Shown: positions 35,130-44,059 of the stretch, piece by piece
Layout of the letters: each line of letters opens with the position of its first letter
Position numbering within the stretch: position 1 is the stretch's first letter
NCBI RefSeq assembly: GCF_018987235.1
Contig: NZ_CP072197.1
Span: forward strand, 1,116,001 to 1,180,000
Direction of reading: 5' to 3'
Length of the DNA stretch: 64,000 bases
Source: Lactobacillus crispatus
GTDB lineage: Bacteria > Bacillota > Bacilli > Lactobacillales > Lactobacillaceae
The notes under the pieces: model-generated
Database searches by the model: none
The model's input: only the letters and a program-made list of their open reading frames with translations
What the model was told of the DNA's origin: nothing
Program-made: the position numbers and the translations under genes

Positions 35130-36501
35130 GAAACTGTCAAATCTTTTGTGTAAATAGATCTTTCTCGTAAATTGATTTTTTAATTATTTATTTAATCAAA
35201 GTAGGATTCTAAGGTGTCCTGAACCTGACCAAAGCCTTTATGAATTCGATTGAAATAACGGTCATTGTAGCTCATTGCCTGGATGCCAATAAATGCATCA
35301 AGCGACTGTTCAGTTGGAAATTCTGCCTTAGGCTTAGCTTTACGCTTGATGACGTTGTTAAAGGATTCAATCATATTGGTTGAATAAATTGAAGCTCTGA
35401 TTTGTTTGGGATAATTGTAGAAGACTAGCAGATCGGGCTCAATTTCCTTCAAACCTTTGATGACATGGCTATAAGCTTTATTCCATTTGGCATAGAATTT
35501 GTGCAAGACAGCTGCAGCTTCTTTTTTGCTTGTCTGTTGATGTATCTGCTTGAATTCGTTCATGATCTTTTCACGATCGTCGACGCGTACTTTAGCGCAG
35601 ATATTGCGCATGACATGAACCAGGCAGCGTTGAAAATGAGCTTTAGGATAAGTCCTGGCCAAGGCTGTTTTCATGCCAACAACACCATCAGAAAGAAAAA
35701 GCTCAACTTGCTTCAAGCCTCTGGACTTCATGTTTTGAAGCATCTCTGTCCAAACTTCAATGTTCTCACTAGGAGCAATGCAGTAGTCAATGACTTCCTT
35801 ATGTCCATTAGGTTTAATGCCAATGGCAATATATACTGCTTCACGCTCAAACGTTTCTCGGCGCAAAGGAAGGTATGTCGCATCCAAATAGACACAGAAA
35901 AACTTGTCGCTTAGCTTGCGCTTGTGATAAGCCTCAATCTTGGGGAGCATCTGCTTGGAAATATTTGATACTTGAGCTGGACTATAATGACTGCCATACA
36001 TTTTCTCAATCAAGTCAGCGATTTCTCTGGTAGTTACGCCTTTGGAGTATAGCTTGATAATCGTGCTTTCCAAAACATCAGAGTGCTGCTTGTAGTCAGG
36101 CAGCGTGTGCTGATGAAACTGACCGTTGCGGTCTCGAGGCACTTGCACTTCAATTGGTCCAAACTGGGTATCAACCTTGCGGAAATAAGCACCATTTCTA
36201 GAATTGCCAGTATTCCAGCCATTTCTGGCATAGGGATCATAGCCTAGAAAGGCAGTCAACTCAGCTTCTAGCAAGTTATTAACAGCCTGTTGTAGCTCTT
36301 TGCGCAATAAATCATTTATTTTGTCTGGATTGAATAGAGCTTGAGCAAAATCTTTGGTAAAATCATTCATGAAGGAGTTCTTCTTTCTGTATGTGTTTTT
36401 TTGTTCAAACCAATCATACGAGAAAGGAACTCCTTTTTCTAATGTTTAAAGAAATAAATTTAAGGAATCATTCATCCTTACACAAACTATTTTACAGTCT
36501 C
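35130..36501 (-). mobile_element. IS256-family insertion sequence, copy 4
   Basis: 1372 bp, reversed relative to copies 1-3; target duplication AAAAACAA at 35122-35129 and 36502-36509. It lies between a PPOX gene and pepV without breaking either. Confidence 0.97.
35192..36370 (-). CDS. IS256-family transposase (copy 4)
   Basis: 392 residues, identical to copy 1, with intact D163, D228 and E335. Confidence 0.97.
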   Translation of the reverse strand: MNDFTKDFAQALFNPDKINDLLRKELQQAVNNLLEAELTAFLGYDPYARNGWNTGNSRNGAYFRKVDTQFGPIEVQVPRDRNGQFHQHTLPDYKQHSDVLESTIIKLYSKGVTTREIADLIEKMYGSHYSPAQVSNISKQMLPKIEAYHKRKLSDKFFCVYLDATYLPLRRETFEREAVYIAIGIKPNGHKEVIDYCIAPSENIEVWTEMLQNMKSRGLKQVELFLSDGVVGMKTALARTYPKAHFQRCLVHVMRNICAKVRVDDREKIMNEFKQIHQQTSKKEAAAVLHKFYAKWNKAYSHVIKGLKEIEPDLLVFYNYPKQIRASIYSTNMIESFNNVIKRKAKPKAEFPTEQSLDAFIGIQAMSYNDRYFNRIHKGFGQVQDTLESYFD

Positions 36502-36609
36502 AAAAACAACTTTAATGCTCATTATTTTCCCATTTTAAATGTATAATTGTTTAATATTAATTTTTCTGGTAAAATTTTAGCTAACAAAAAATAAGAAAAG
36601 AGGCAGAAT

Positions 36610-38016
36610 ATGAATATAGATTATAAGAAATTGGCCCAAGCCAAAAAGGACGACATTCTTCGTGATCTTGACGAATTAATCGCAATCGACTCATCTGAGG
36701 ATTTGAATAATACTTCCGAAGAGTATCCTGTTGGTCCAGGTCCAGTTAAGGCAATGAAGAAATTCTTATCGTTTGCACAGCGTGATGGTTTCCATATCAA
36801 AAATGTTGACAATTACGCTGGCCGTGTCGACTATGGTACTGGTGAAAAACGTTTAGGCATTATTGGCCACATGGACGTGGTTCCAGCTGGTGACGGCTGG
36901 GTAACTGATCCTTTTAAAATGTTAATTAAGGATGGTAAAATCATTGGTCGAGGTTCTGCCGATGATAAAGGTCCTGCCCTAGCTGCATATTATGGCATGC
37001 TTTTACTTAAAGAAGCTGGATTTGAACCTAAGAAAAAGATTGATTTTATTGTGGGAACCAATGAGGAAACTAATTGGGTTGGCATTGATTACTACCTAAA
37101 ACATGAGCCAACCCCTGATCAAGTATTCTCACCTGATGCCGAATTTCCAATTATCAACGGTGAACAAGGAATCTATACCCTGACCATGACCTTTAAAGAT
37201 GACAATAAAAAGGGATCAGTAATCCTTAAGTCATTCAAGGCCGGTATTGCCGAAAACGTAACTCCTCAAAAGGCCTATGCAACTATTGTTGGTAGTGATT
37301 TAGCCACAATGAAGGAAAAATATACTAAGTTTTTATCAGATAATAAACTTGAAGGCGAATTCACTATTGAGGGCGATGAAGCTAAGATTGAATTAACTGG
37401 TCAAGGTGCCCATGCATCTGCACCTCAAGTTGGTAGAAATGCGGCTACATTTTTGGCAGTATTTCTAGATCAATTTGATTTTGCTGGTCGCGATAGAAGC
37501 TGGCTTCATTTCTTAGCCGATGTTGAACATGAAGACTTTAACGGCAAAAAATTAGGCGTTGCTCATCATGATGACTTGATGGGTGATCTCTCAAGTGCTC
37601 CATCAATGTTTGACTACGAGGAAAATGGAAATGCTGTTTTGAAAGATAATATTCGCTATCCTCAAGGTACTGATCCAGATAAGATGGTTAAGCAAGTTGA
37701 AGAAAAATTTGGTGATATCTTAACTCCAAGTTTTGCTTCATTTGAAGAACCTCATTATGTACCTGGAGACGATCCATTAGTTCAAACCTTGCTCAAAGTT
37801 TATGAACGCCAGACTGGTAATAAAGGTCATGAAGTCGTGATCGGCGGTGGGACTTATGGGCGTTTATTTAAGCATGGAGTTGCATATGGCGCTCAACCTG
37901 AAGATGCTCCAATGGTTATGCACCAAGCAAATGAATATATGAAGGTAGATGACCTAATTAATTCAATTGCGATTTATGCCGAAGCTATCTATGAATTGAC
38001 CAAGGACGCCGAATAA
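36610..38016 (+). CDS. pepV: Xaa-His dipeptidase (carnosinase-like) PepV
   Basis: A 468-residue M20 di-zinc dipeptidase releasing amino acids from a wide range of dipeptides in the cytoplasm. Metal and catalytic segments are GIIGHMDVVPAGDGW (about 84-98), GRGSADDKGP (about 115-124), GTNEETNWVG (about 151-160), and H near the end in MVMHQANEY. Ribosome-binding site AAAGAGGCAG. A promoter, TTGTTT-17-TAAAAT, lies between IS256 copy 4 and the gene, so the insertion has left it in place. Confidence 0.94.
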   Translation: MNIDYKKLAQAKKDDILRDLDELIAIDSSEDLNNTSEEYPVGPGPVKAMKKFLSFAQRDGFHIKNVDNYAGRVDYGTGEKRLGIIGHMDVVPAGDGWVTDPFKMLIKDGKIIGRGSADDKGPALAAYYGMLLLKEAGFEPKKKIDFIVGTNEETNWVGIDYYLKHEPTPDQVFSPDAEFPIINGEQGIYTLTMTFKDDNKKGSVILKSFKAGIAENVTPQKAYATIVGSDLATMKEKYTKFLSDNKLEGEFTIEGDEAKIELTGQGAHASAPQVGRNAATFLAVFLDQFDFAGRDRSWLHFLADVEHEDFNGKKLGVAHHDDLMGDLSSAPSMFDYEENGNAVLKDNIRYPQGTDPDKMVKQVEEKFGDILTPSFASFEEPHYVPGDDPLVQTLLKVYERQTGNKGHEVVIGGGTYGRLFKHGVAYGAQPEDAPMVMHQANEYMKVDDLINSIAIYAEAIYELTKDAE

Positions 38017-38033
38017 AAATTTTTACATGTATC

Positions 38034-38125
38034 AAAAAAGCTTATATACTGATCTTGTTTTAATGCAGTATATAAGCTATAGAAAGTTGCTAGTGTCATA
38101 TATCACTAGTGACTTTTTTATTTTT
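38034..38125. terminator. Two hairpins between pepV and the permease remnant
   Basis: AGCTTATATACTG/CAGTATATAAGCT (38039-38051 with 38066-38078) has its T run on the minus strand and would end leftward transcription. A weaker CTAGTG/CACTAG stem (38090-38109) followed by TTTTTT would end pepV rightward. Confidence 0.65.
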
Positions 38126-38960
38126 CCAATAAAATTTCTTCATTATTTTTCTTAGATTTTAGCCAAAAATGATGTCCCAAGTAACAAATAGCTACAAAAG
38201 GAATTGTATAGTACAATGCTACTCTTTGAGTTGGATCGAACCAGATTAACACACAAGAAAGTAGGCTTGATATAAATGCAAAATATGGAATTACAGGATA
38301 CCATGGGGTCTTGTACTTCAATTCACTGAGTTGATGACCTGAGTTTAAAAATGCCCTTCTAAACTTCAATTCTGACCATGCAATCGCCGTCCAAACGAAT
38401 ACAACAGCTAATCCAGAAATAGAAACTAATACTAGATAAACCGTCGAGGCAGCAACTTTACTAGAAATCAAAGCAAAAATTCCGCCTAACATACTTACTA
38501 CTAATGACAATACTGGAATACCACGCTTATTAGTTTTGGTGAATGCTTTAGGAATTGTTCCTTCGTTGCCCAACGACCAAAGCATTCTAGTTGAAGCATA
38601 CAAACCTGAATTGGCCGCAGAAATAATTGCAGTCAAAACTACGAAGTTCATAATATTTGCAGCAAATGGCACATGAATTAGGTCAAGCACATACACAAAT
38701 GGGCTTTGAGTTACTCCAGCCGTATGATAAGGAATTAATGCAGCCATAACTACAATTGAGCCAATAAAGAAGACAATTAAACGCCAAAGTGTTGTCCTAA
38801 TTGCTTCAGGAATAGCTTTCTGAGGATTCTCTGCTTCACCAGCCGTAATGCCAATAAGCTCAGTTCCTGAAAAAGCAAAGTTTACTGTTAGCATTGTTGT
38901 AAATACTCCACCCCAGCCGTTGGGGAACCAGCCATTTTTATAAAAATTAACCAATCCCAA
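38118..38960 (-). pseudogene. Amino acid permease, C-terminal part only
   Basis: 280 codons of an APC-family amino acid permease, beginning GLVNFYKNGWFPNGWGGVF and carrying about seven of the expected twelve membrane segments, with FAFSGTELIGITAGEAENPQKAIP near the start. The N-terminal portion is missing. It is joined directly to a truncated mmuM start, so it is probably the S-methylmethionine-type permease that accompanies mmuM. Not functional as a transporter by itself. Confidence 0.88.
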
Positions 38961-39118
38961 TGTGCTTGATAAACTTTGCTCAACTGATCAATCAAAGCTG
39001 TTGCGGTCCATAATTTATTATTAGTATCTACGCCTTGTTTTTCCAATTCATACGACATTGCACCATCTAGGACTAATCCCTTATTTTTAATCTGTTCAAG
39101 CAAACCCATTTTTTTCAT
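38961..39118 (-). pseudogene. Truncated homocysteine S-methyltransferase, N-terminal fragment
   Basis: The first 50 or so codons (MGLLEQIKNKGLVLDGAM...KVYQAH) are a clear paralogue of the intact mmuM at 22158-23147, position for position. After YQAH the match stops and permease sequence begins in another frame. No ribosome-binding site precedes it, and crcB ends 10 bases upstream. It is the left edge of a deletion that fused the two genes. Confidence 0.88.
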
Positions 39119-39128
39119 GCTGTCAACA

Positions 39129-39506
39129 TTATTTTAGTAAATTTCCTAAATAATAGCCGCAATAAACTAGAACCAAGCCACCCAGATATGATGACACCGC
39201 GTAGAATACAAGACCACGATAATTTTTACTCTTATAAAGCTCAACTAATTCTGTATTCATAGTGGAAAAGGTTGTATAGCCACCCATTACTCCAGTTCCT
39301 AGTAATGCATAAATAAAAGTGTTAGCACCAATTCCAAAAATCAAGCCTAAAATTAGTGCTCCAGTTAAGTTAATAAACAAAGTCGGTGTAGGTAAATTAG
39401 AAAATTTATTACCAATCCATTCCCAATGCTTTTTACCATAATTAGTAATAGCATAACGAAGCATAGCTCCAATTGATGCACCAATTCCTGCAAGCAAAAA
39501 ATTCAT
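39129..39506 (-). CDS. crcB: Fluoride channel subunit (CrcB/Fluc), second of a pair
   Basis: A 125-residue small membrane protein with four hydrophobic segments and the Fluc signatures [12 protein letters not shown] at the N-terminus, [11 protein letters not shown] (channel Asn, about 45) and [15 protein letters not shown] (about 72-86, with the TFS track). Fluc channels export fluoride as dual-topology dimers; paired genes like these normally form heterodimers. It overlaps the upstream crcB by 4 bases (ATGA). Confidence 0.93.
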   Translation of the reverse strand: MNFLLAGIGASIGAMLRYAITNYGKKHWEWIGNKFSNLPTPTLFINLTGALILGLIFGIGANTFIYALLGTGVMGGYTTFSTMNTELVELYKSKNYRGLVFYAVSSYLGGLVLVYCGYYLGNLLK

Positions 39507-39901
39507 CGTGTATTCCTTTCCTTTCTTACTAATTGACCAACTTTTTTACCAATTTTCATTCCTAACATAGCAAAAACAAAGCCAAAAATAATTGAGCTAA
39601 AGTAATAAATTACTGCTTCGATTGGCAAATTAGCCTGCATATTTTTTAAAACATCAAGATTAAAAGTTGAAAAAGTAGTAAATGCACCTACAAAGCCAGT
39701 ACCTAATCCAACTACAAGCCATTGCCTAATCTCTTTAGTTTCAATAAAAAAGTAGGTGAAAAACGCTAATAAAAAGCAACCTATGACATTACCCCAAAAA
39801 GTACCATAATAGCTGAAGTTTGCATTTAAACCAGCACGTGCCATACCACCAAAAAAGGCGAAAATAGCGATACTAATGTAATTAATAAATTTTGAATTCA
39901 A
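39503..39901 (-). CDS. crcB: Fluoride channel subunit (CrcB/Fluc), first of a pair
   Basis: A 132-residue Fluc protein with [24 protein letters not shown] (channel Asn) and [15 protein letters not shown]. The start is taken as TTG at 39899-39901 because GGGAGGA lies 6 bases upstream; the more upstream in-frame GTG is inside that sequence. It follows a fluoride riboswitch at 39915-39996. Confidence 0.92.
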   Translation of the reverse strand: MNSKFINYISIAIFAFFGGMARAGLNANFSYYGTFWGNVIGCFLLAFFTYFFIETKEIRQWLVVGLGTGFVGAFTTFSTFNLDVLKNMQANLPIEAVIYYFSSIIFGFVFAMLGMKIGKKVGQLVRKERNTR

Positions 39902-39914
39902 ACAGATTCCTCCC

Positions 39915-39996
39915 ACAAAAAAACGTCTACTCTACCCCTATCGGATAAAGTAGACGTCATTAGATTTTACTCGGTTAATGGCGAACGTCATCACCT
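39915..39996 (-). ncRNA. Fluoride riboswitch (crcB motif) with overlapping terminator
   Basis: On the minus strand GGTGATGACGTTCGCCATTA (39976-39995) carries the conserved fluoride aptamer core, followed by ACCGAGTAAAATCTAATGACGTC. The 3' part of the aptamer merges into a terminator: ACGTCTACT (39949-39957) pairs with AGTAGACGT (39923-39931), followed by seven T. Fluoride binding should prevent the terminator and switch on crcB. Confidence 0.92.
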
Positions 39997-40014
39997 ATTC
40001 AGTTGACAGTTATC

Positions 40015-40043
40015 ATCATACGACTTTTCTGTTTGGTTGGCAA
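40015..40043 (-). promoter_or_regulatory. Promoter of the riboswitch-crcB operon
   Basis: Minus-strand TTGCCA (40038-40043), spacer 17, TATGAT (40015-40020), starting transcription about 10-15 bases before the aptamer. Confidence 0.75.
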
Positions 40044-40165
40044 GTTGTATTGTGTACGTGTCGCAAAGCGACACGCAGTTTAATTATTTAATAAAAAATT
40101 TAGTAACAACGTGCTTGAAATAATGTATAATTATTTTTAACGAATGTTTGAAAGGAGCCTCAATC

Positions 40166-40981
40166 TTGACTTTTCCATATGAAGATAAATTTCGCATTTA
40201 CTGTAAACAACAAAAGAAACTAGCCGATTCAACTATTTCTCTAGCCTGTTCTTCAATTTCAACTTTTTGGGATTATTATTCTGGTAGTTTAGATGCTACT
40301 GAAGCAAATGTAGAAAATGTTACAACTGGAGATATACGTAACTTTTTAGATTCACTTGAAAATAAACTCCATATGAAAAGTAATACAGTAAATAAATATC
40401 TTAGTCACATAAAGATGTATTTTGTTTTTTTGAATGAATATGGCTACATCATTACTTATCCATTGCTCACTTTACGTGGTAATCGCTTCAATCGTAAGCA
40501 ACACTATGTTATTGGCTGGGAAAATTATTTATCAGAATTAATTCAAATAAAAAATATTCATCCTGAAACTATCAAGATGATGGCTGCTATTGCTTGTGGT
40601 TTTAAGCCAAAAGAAATTATGATTTTGCATGTAAATGAATTGTTGGCAAAAGTTAAAGAAAATGATGTCAGAGAATATATCCAAAATCACACTAATTTTG
40701 CCAATAACGATAATCCCTATCTGTTTGCTCGCCGCGATGGCAAACATTACGCTTCTGATTTTAATATTAACCAAAAAATTGCCCCTGACCGTTCAATAGT
40801 CGGCATGCCATTAACTACACATAAGCTTCGGATGTCTTATGTCTACTCTGTTTTGTCTAATTCAAAATTAACAGAAGCGGATTATATTGAAAAATTACAT
40901 CTTTCAATGAAAACTTTAAATTACTACCGTAAAAATATGACACTCTATGTAGAAACAAGTAAATTTGAATTAAAAAAATAA
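40166..40981 (+). CDS. Tyrosine recombinase-like protein with altered active site
   Basis: A 271-residue protein with a SAM-like N-terminal core-binding domain (about 1-100) and a shortened catalytic domain of the phage-integrase type. H219 and R222 (THKLR), H245 and a Tyr in LNYYRK (253/254) match the HxxR...H...Y pattern. The first catalytic Arg, normally in G-hydrophobic-R, is Lys (GFKPKE, K147), which may weaken or abolish cleavage. The start is TTG at 40166, eight bases after AAAGGAG. It is divergent from crcB and ends in its own terminator. A structural or regulatory role is possible. Confidence 0.75.
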   Translation: MTFPYEDKFRIYCKQQKKLADSTISLACSSISTFWDYYSGSLDATEANVENVTTGDIRNFLDSLENKLHMKSNTVNKYLSHIKMYFVFLNEYGYIITYPLLTLRGNRFNRKQHYVIGWENYLSELIQIKNIHPETIKMMAAIACGFKPKEIMILHVNELLAKVKENDVREYIQNHTNFANNDNPYLFARRDGKHYASDFNINQKIAPDRSIVGMPLTTHKLRMSYVYSVLSNSKLTEADYIEKLHLSMKTLNYYRKNMTLYVETSKFELKK

Positions 40982-40984
40982 ACA

Positions 40985-41026
40985 AGCAAAAACGACTACC
41001 CATTTCGAGTAGTCGTCTTTGTTTGT
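40985..41026 (+). terminator. Terminator of the recombinase-like gene
   Basis: ACGACTAC pairs with GTAGTCGT (about 40992-41016), with a T-rich tail and flanking CAAA/TTTG that extend the stem. Confidence 0.8.
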
Positions 41027-41077
41027 TGAAGGTGAAATTTCAACAAATCTATCTTAGTCAGAACTTGGAGTTATCTA

Positions 41078-41770
41078 TTAGTACCAGCCATTTGCTTGCC
41101 AGAAATTTTTAGCAGCGCTCCAAGAGCCATATCTAGATTTGACATAATTATCCGCTACACGTTCTTGGTTAGCAGCTGAATAATCACCATTCAAATAAGA
41201 TGAAGAAAGTTGATACTTACCTACATATTGGCCATTTCTAGCACTGTATGAGCCACCAGATTCTTTGCTTGCGATCCATGCCTTTGCACTAGCTTCGGAA
41301 CCTGTTGCGGTTGATGAATATGAACTAGTTGTTGTCGTCTTAGGTGTGTAGTTCACATTTGAATAAGTGTATGAACTTTGACTTTGGCTAGCTTGTGTAG
41401 TTTGTTGAGCTGGCGTTTGTGTTTGAGTGTAGGTATTTTCTTGTCTAGCTTGAGTATTTTGGCTAGTAGTATAACTAGTTGCTAATACCCATTGATTTAA
41501 GCCAAGATCATACCACTTCTGTCCCTTTGAATCATAAGCAGTTTTTATAATCTTCCAGTTAGTACCTGCTGCTAAAGTTTGACCAGTTGCAACTGGATTT
41601 TCATAGTTATTGTAAACGGTAGTAGCTTGTGTAGTTGTATACACTACTGCATCATTTTGCACAACGGCAGCTTGTGCTTCATTATTATCTAGTTGATTGA
41701 TTGCACCAATACCTGCAAGTGATAAAGCAGCAACAGCAATAGTCTTAGTTAAAATAGATTTAGTTTTCAA
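41078..41770 (-). CDS. apf: Aggregation-promoting factor (Apf)-type surface protein
   Basis: A 230-residue secreted protein. A signal peptide (about 1-35, ending EAQAA) precedes a surface-layer-type domain (NDAVVYTTTQATTVYNN..., about 38-95), then a low-complexity Gln/Thr/Ser linker (about 97-155), and the conserved C-terminal Apf domain (AKAWIASKESGGSYSARNGQ...GKYQLSSSYLNGD...AAKNFWQANGWY). Apf proteins of the L. acidophilus group attach to the wall and affect cell shape and adhesion; the C-terminal domain resembles lysozyme-like folds. The start is TTG, about nine bases after AAGGAGAG. Confidence 0.88.
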   Translation of the reverse strand: MKTKSILTKTIAVAALSLAGIGAINQLDNNEAQAAVVQNDAVVYTTTQATTVYNNYENPVATGQTLAAGTNWKIIKTAYDSKGQKWYDLGLNQWVLATSYTTSQNTQARQENTYTQTQTPAQQTTQASQSQSSYTYSNVNYTPKTTTTSSYSSTATGSEASAKAWIASKESGGSYSARNGQYVGKYQLSSSYLNGDYSAANQERVADNYVKSRYGSWSAAKNFWQANGWY

Positions 41771-42007
41771 AAAACATCTCTCCTTAAATTAAAACGTCAA
41801 TTATTATTCGTCATTTTTGTTTTATTATTCTCTTGCAATTGACATTTTATATAATACCTGCTTCGAGTTGCAGTTCCATCACAGCCAGATCACACAATGA
41901 TTAAAGAAAAATGTTTTTTCGTAACAGTTGGAAATATTTTTAATAAATCTAGATTTCTCTGCAATATTTGTAAAAATCATGCAATATATAAACAAAATTT
42001 GACGACA

Positions 42008-42054
42008 AAATAAGCATCCCTACGCCATAAAAGATCGTTTTAGGGATGCTTATT
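42008..42054 (-). terminator. Terminator of the aldo/keto reductase-LacX transcript
   Basis: AATAAGCATCCCTA pairs with TAGGGATGCTTATT across 42008-42054, with T-rich ends on both sides. Confidence 0.8.
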
Positions 42055-42057
42055 TAA

Positions 42058-42782
42058 TTAATAATCTAATTCTTGGTCCATACTTGCAGGCCAGCCACCA
42101 ATACCACGTTTTTGATCAAGGCCACGCAATGTCTCCATCTCTTCAGCAGTAAATTCAAAATCAAAAATATCCAAATTATCCTTCATGTGTAACGGATTCG
42201 TCGAGCCAGGAATAGTCATGATATTTTCTTGTACCAAGAAGTGTAACGCAATTTGTGGCACTGTCTTATTATACTTCTCAGCCAAAGAAAGTAAGGTTGG
42301 GTCATTAAATAAAGCCTTCATCCTTCACCGAGTGGTGACCAAGATTCATGTACAATATTATTTTCAATTAAATATTTATGCATTTTCTTTTGTTGCTTAA
42401 AGACAGACGTTTCAATTTGATCAACTACTGGCTTAGTATCGAAATTATTCATAATTTCATTTACTTGATCATGGTTGAAGTTACTCAGTCCAATTGAACG
42501 TAGCTTTCCCGCCTGATATGCCTCCTCAAGTGCCTGGTAAGTACCTAAACTATCAGACATAGGCCAGTGAATAATCATTAAGTCAAAATAGTCTTGCTGG
42601 GCGCGAATTAACGATTCATCAATCCCCTTCTTCGTCTCTCTATAACCACTTGTTTGCGCTTTAGTGGTCAAAAAAATGTCTTCACGTTTAATGCCCTTTT
42701 GTTAATAGCATTGCCTACTTCTGCATGTTCCAAAGCCGAAGATTGGAGTTTTTACACCGTTATTAAAAGTTAAATATTTCAT
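42058..42782 (-). pseudogene. Aldo/keto reductase with three lesions
   Basis: Fragments of one NADPH-dependent aldo/keto reductase in order: MKYLTFNNGVKTPIFGFGT (from 42782), then AEVGNAINK, then the long piece from about 42690 (ED-IFLTTKAQTSGYRETKKG...IIHWPM...SIGLSNF) to SWSPLGEG, and MKALFND...LDY. An internal deletion removed the segment between FGFGT and AEVGNA, where the catalytic Asp and Tyr lie; one base is missing in the AACAAAAGGGC run near 42692; another is missing at GGATG (42320), which introduces a stop. Expression signals (GAGGAATAAAA before the ATG) survive. It follows the LacX-like gene by 17 bases. Confidence 0.9.
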
Positions 42783-42799
42783 TTTTATTCCTCAATATT

Positions 42800-43696
42800 T
42801 TATTCAGGATCAGATGCAGAGTGATAAGTAATACTAAATCCAGCTTGATATTCTTTACCTGGCTCCAAATGATTCATACCATATTTGTGCTCTAGCTCAC
42901 CATCAGCATCTTCTCTATCTGCAATTCCCCACCATGGTTCAATACATACATAATTAGCGGTCTTTGGATATTGTGACCAAATGCCAACATATGGTGCATT
43001 TCTAGTCCAAACATTGATGTGGAATTTACTCTTATCAGTTCTCAAAGATACTTTATTGTCATGACCATGTAATTCATAAATCAAGGCATCATCTTTAAAT
43101 AGCTCATCACTTAAACCAATAAAACTATCAGTCGAAGCTAGAGAACGATTATTCCAGTCAAGATATGCTCCTTTAAGTGGGATTTTTACCCTAGCAATAG
43201 ATGGATGCATATCGAAATAATAATCTTCTTTCTCTTCCCCATTATTTACTGGTAAGTTAAATCCAGGGTGACCACCTACACCAAAAATCATAGTTTCATC
43301 TGATTTATTGACTACGCTAAAGTTTTCTTCCAATAAATTATTCATCAAATTATAGTTAACTCTGAATTCAAATTTAAATGGATACATTTCACGCGTTTTT
43401 TCATTATCTTTCAGTAAGAACGTGATACTTTCTTGTGTATGATTCTCCACTTCAAAATCACAATCACGGGCAAAACCATGCTGACCCATATGATAGGTCT
43501 TACCTTGATACTTATATTCATCATTCTTAAGTCGCCCTACAATTGGAAAAAGTACAGGTGCATGTCTGCCCCAGATCTCTGGATCAGCTTGCCACATATA
43601 TTCTTCACCGGTATGAGCTCCTTTAACGCTCTGAACCTCAGCTCCGTGATCCGAAATCACTACTTCGATAATATTATTCTTGATTGTGTAATCCAT
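42800..43696 (-). CDS. Aldose 1-epimerase family protein (LacX-like)
   Basis: A 298-residue galactose mutarotase-like beta-sandwich protein of the LacX branch. Seen are GAEVQSVKG, WGRHAPVLFPIVGRLKND (about 42-59), MGQHGFARDCDFEV with the catalytic His (about 71-74), GVGGHPGFN (about 139-147) and CIEPWWGIADRE (about 250-261). Likely interconverts sugar anomers in the cytoplasm; the precise sugar is unknown. A cre-like sequence (TGTAATCGCTTAAT, about 43738-43751) upstream suggests carbon catabolite control. Confidence 0.85.
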   Translation of the reverse strand: MDYTIKNNIIEVVISDHGAEVQSVKGAHTGEEYMWQADPEIWGRHAPVLFPIVGRLKNDEYKYQGKTYHMGQHGFARDCDFEVENHTQESITFLLKDNEKTREMYPFKFEFRVNYNLMNNLLEENFSVVNKSDETMIFGVGGHPGFNLPVNNGEEKEDYYFDMHPSIARVKIPLKGAYLDWNNRSLASTDSFIGLSDELFKDDALIYELHGHDNKVSLRTDKSKFHINVWTRNAPYVGIWSQYPKTANYVCIEPWWGIADREDADGELEHKYGMNHLEPGKEYQAGFSITYHSASDPE

Positions 43697-43816
43697 AACT
43701 AAATTTCCCTCTACATATCAAACAGTTAAAAATCATAATGTAATCGCTTAATTATTTATATTTTAACATTAATGCGTCAATAAGCCAGAATAAAAACAAA
43801 AGAAACATACTAACCT

Positions 43817-43865
43817 AGTGTTGGATCATGAATCGACGGATTCACGATCTGGCACTTTTTATTTT
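43817..43865 (+). terminator. Strong hairpin with T run upstream of the IS110 element
   Basis: Eighteen-base arms (43817-43834 and 43839-43856) pair with one mismatch and a GACG loop, followed by TTTTTATTTT. By form it is a rho-independent terminator on the plus strand, yet no plus-strand gene ends here. It may mark a lost gene or belong to the IS end. Confidence 0.7.
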
Positions 43866-43879
43866 GTCTAAAATAGAAA

Positions 43880-44044
43880 GTGAAGATAAAGCAAATCAAG
43901 TCTTCAGCTTTTTAGACACTTGATGTCGTAAAAGAAACGGACTGCTTTACCACCTATTCTTAAGTCTCTTCGAAGTCTGTGGGCACTTAGATGCCGTGTT
44001 TAGAAAATTAGAATTAATAGGTTGATAAAGAGGTTTATCTTCAC
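43880..44044 (+). ncRNA. Probable bridge (guide) RNA region of the IS110-family element
   Basis: GTGAAGATAAA (43880-43890) and TTTATCTTCAC (44034-44044) are perfect 11-bp complements enclosing about 140 bases of non-coding sequence with smaller hairpins (for example GGCA/TGCC near 43982-43995), directly before the transposase start. IS110-group elements encode a bridge RNA of about this size in this place, whose loops pair with donor and target DNA. The assignment rests on position, size and the closing stem. Confidence 0.6.
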
Positions 44045-44059
44045 AGCGGAGGTTATATT

